NCBI GenBank assembly: GCA_003509545.1
Contig: DOLC01000019.1
Location: forward strand, 1-6,807
Direction of reading: 5' to 3'
DNA from: Peptococcaceae bacterium
Lineage (GTDB): Bacteria; Bacillota; DSM-521; Neomoorellales; Neomoorellaceae
DNA length: 6,807 nucleotides
A model generated the notes under the pieces. It ran no database searches and was not told the DNA's origin. It saw nothing but the letters and a program-made list of their open reading frames with translations. Of the stretch, positions 6,183-6,807 are shown piece after piece. How positions within the stretch are numbered: position 1 is the first letter of the stretch; every line of letters begins with the position of its first letter. Both the position numbers and the translations under genes were made by a program.

Positions 6183-6722
6183 CTATCGCCGGTAGATTTC
6201 CGGCTTCAGTACGCAGATATCCGGAAGGTGGCGGTACTGCTGGGCATAGTCCAGGCCGTAACCCACCACAAAGCAGTCGGGAATGCAGAACCCGCGGTAA
6301 TCCACTCCCACATCCACTACCCTGCGCTCCGGCTTGTCCAGAATGGTGCAGGTCTTGAGGCTCAAGGGTTGCCGTGCCCTCAGATTCTCTAATAAATATT
6401 TAAGGGTCAAACCGGTATCTACTATGTCTTCCACGATAAGGACGTGCTTATCCTCCACCGGCACTTCCAGATCCTTTAAGATGCGCACGGCGCCCGAAGA
6501 CATGGTAGAGCTGCCGTAGCTGGAAACCGCCATAAAATCCAGGGTAAGGGGGATGGTGATTTCCCGCACGAGGTCGGCCAGGAAAATAATAGCCCCCTTC
6601 AGGATGCCGACCACCAGCAGCTCCTTGCCGGCATAATCCCTGCTAATAGCCTCGCCGAGCTCCTTAACCCTCGCCTTAATTTGTTCTCGGGAAACCAGTA
6701 CTTGTGCTATATCCTGGTGCAA
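6183..6722 (-). CDS. hpt: Hypoxanthine phosphoribosyltransferase
   Basis: Salvages hypoxanthine (and usually guanine) to IMP/GMP using PRPP in the cytoplasm. The 179 residues are the normal length. Visible motifs are the PPi-binding loop L41-K42-G43, the flexible loop start at S67-S68-Y69-G70, the PRPP motif LIVEDIVDTG (95-104) with E98, D99 and the catalytic D102, the base-contacting K130, and the C-terminal FVVGYGLDYAQQYRHLPDI (151-169) typical of bacterial HPRT. The start is TTG with AAGGGGG 8 nt upstream; the frame stays open upstream to the window edge, but the conserved part begins here. It is followed by guaA, making a small guanine-nucleotide block. In many Firmicutes hpt lies by tilS and ftsH; the edge is too close to see these. 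Confidence 0.95.
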   Translation of the reverse strand: MHQDIAQVLVSREQIKARVKELGEAISRDYAGKELLVVGILKGAIIFLADLVREITIPLTLDFMAVSSYGSSTMSSGAVRILKDLEVPVEDKHVLIVEDIVDTGLTLKYLLENLRARQPLSLKTCTILDKPERRVVDVGVDYRGFCIPDCFVVGYGLDYAQQYRHLPDICVLKPEIYRR

Positions 6723-6807
6723 TTCCAGCGCCCCCTTATGTTTTATCCTACCCCGAAAATAGCTTCTCTCCGGGCCGGCATTGTTGTTTTCGCTCGCTAA
6801 GTGGTCC

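Noticed and set aside
5569..6195. 208-codon plus-strand frame opposite guaA
   Set aside because: It is the complement of a clearly coding guaA, has no recognisable domains and is a GC-rich codon shadow.
6084..6755. TAGGATAA shared by the leaders of guaA and hpt
   Set aside because: An 8-base match close to two ribosome binding sites is easily chance, and no palindrome or promoter spacing supports an operator.
6748..6807. Possible tilS tail on the minus strand at the right edge
   Set aside because: One frame is open for 19 codons to a TAG, but nothing in it is recognisable. The hpt frame is also open to the edge, so no gene can be assigned.

Overview
The window looks like part of a chromosome from a moderately GC-rich, thermophilic or anaerobic Firmicute of the Moorella/Peptococcaceae kind. 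This is inferred from protein style, strong GGAGG-type ribosome binding sites and frequent GTG/TTG starts; no rRNA or other marker fixes the taxon. Genes run mainly on the minus strand. Only the MntR-type regulator is on the plus strand.

Right part (about 3184-6722), three minus-strand genes. hpt (hypoxanthine phosphoribosyltransferase) is followed by guaA (GMP synthase); both feed guanine-nucleotide synthesis. Then comes a membrane-anchored or secreted protein of unknown function. hpt and guaA are separated by 98 bp carrying a strong GC-rich hairpin without a U-tract. The unknown gene meets the regulator gene tail to tail, with interlocked stop codons.

Middle part (2178-2692) has no convincing protein gene over about 515 bp. 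From left to right it holds: a feoA leader hairpin; a good minus-strand promoter with a palindrome over its -10 box; a compact element of about 250 bp closed by long inverted repeats and bracketed by an exact 10-bp direct repeat; and GC-rich hairpins directly before a TATAAT box and the regulator gene.

Left part (159-2177) is a minus-strand iron cluster that appears to be decaying. feoA is intact. feoB overlaps it by 4 bp and has an intact G domain, but stops after the first transmembrane part, with signs of a frameshift. A 62-codon ferritin-like remnant follows, then a rho-independent terminator. The regulator reads away from feoAB and keeps all six MntR metal ligands, so it is the natural candidate to control them. 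Positions 1-158 show no supportable gene.

No complete new multi-gene system is visible. The items most worth a second look are the 2278-2562 structured element, the truncated feoB, and the MntR-like regulator with its possible operator.
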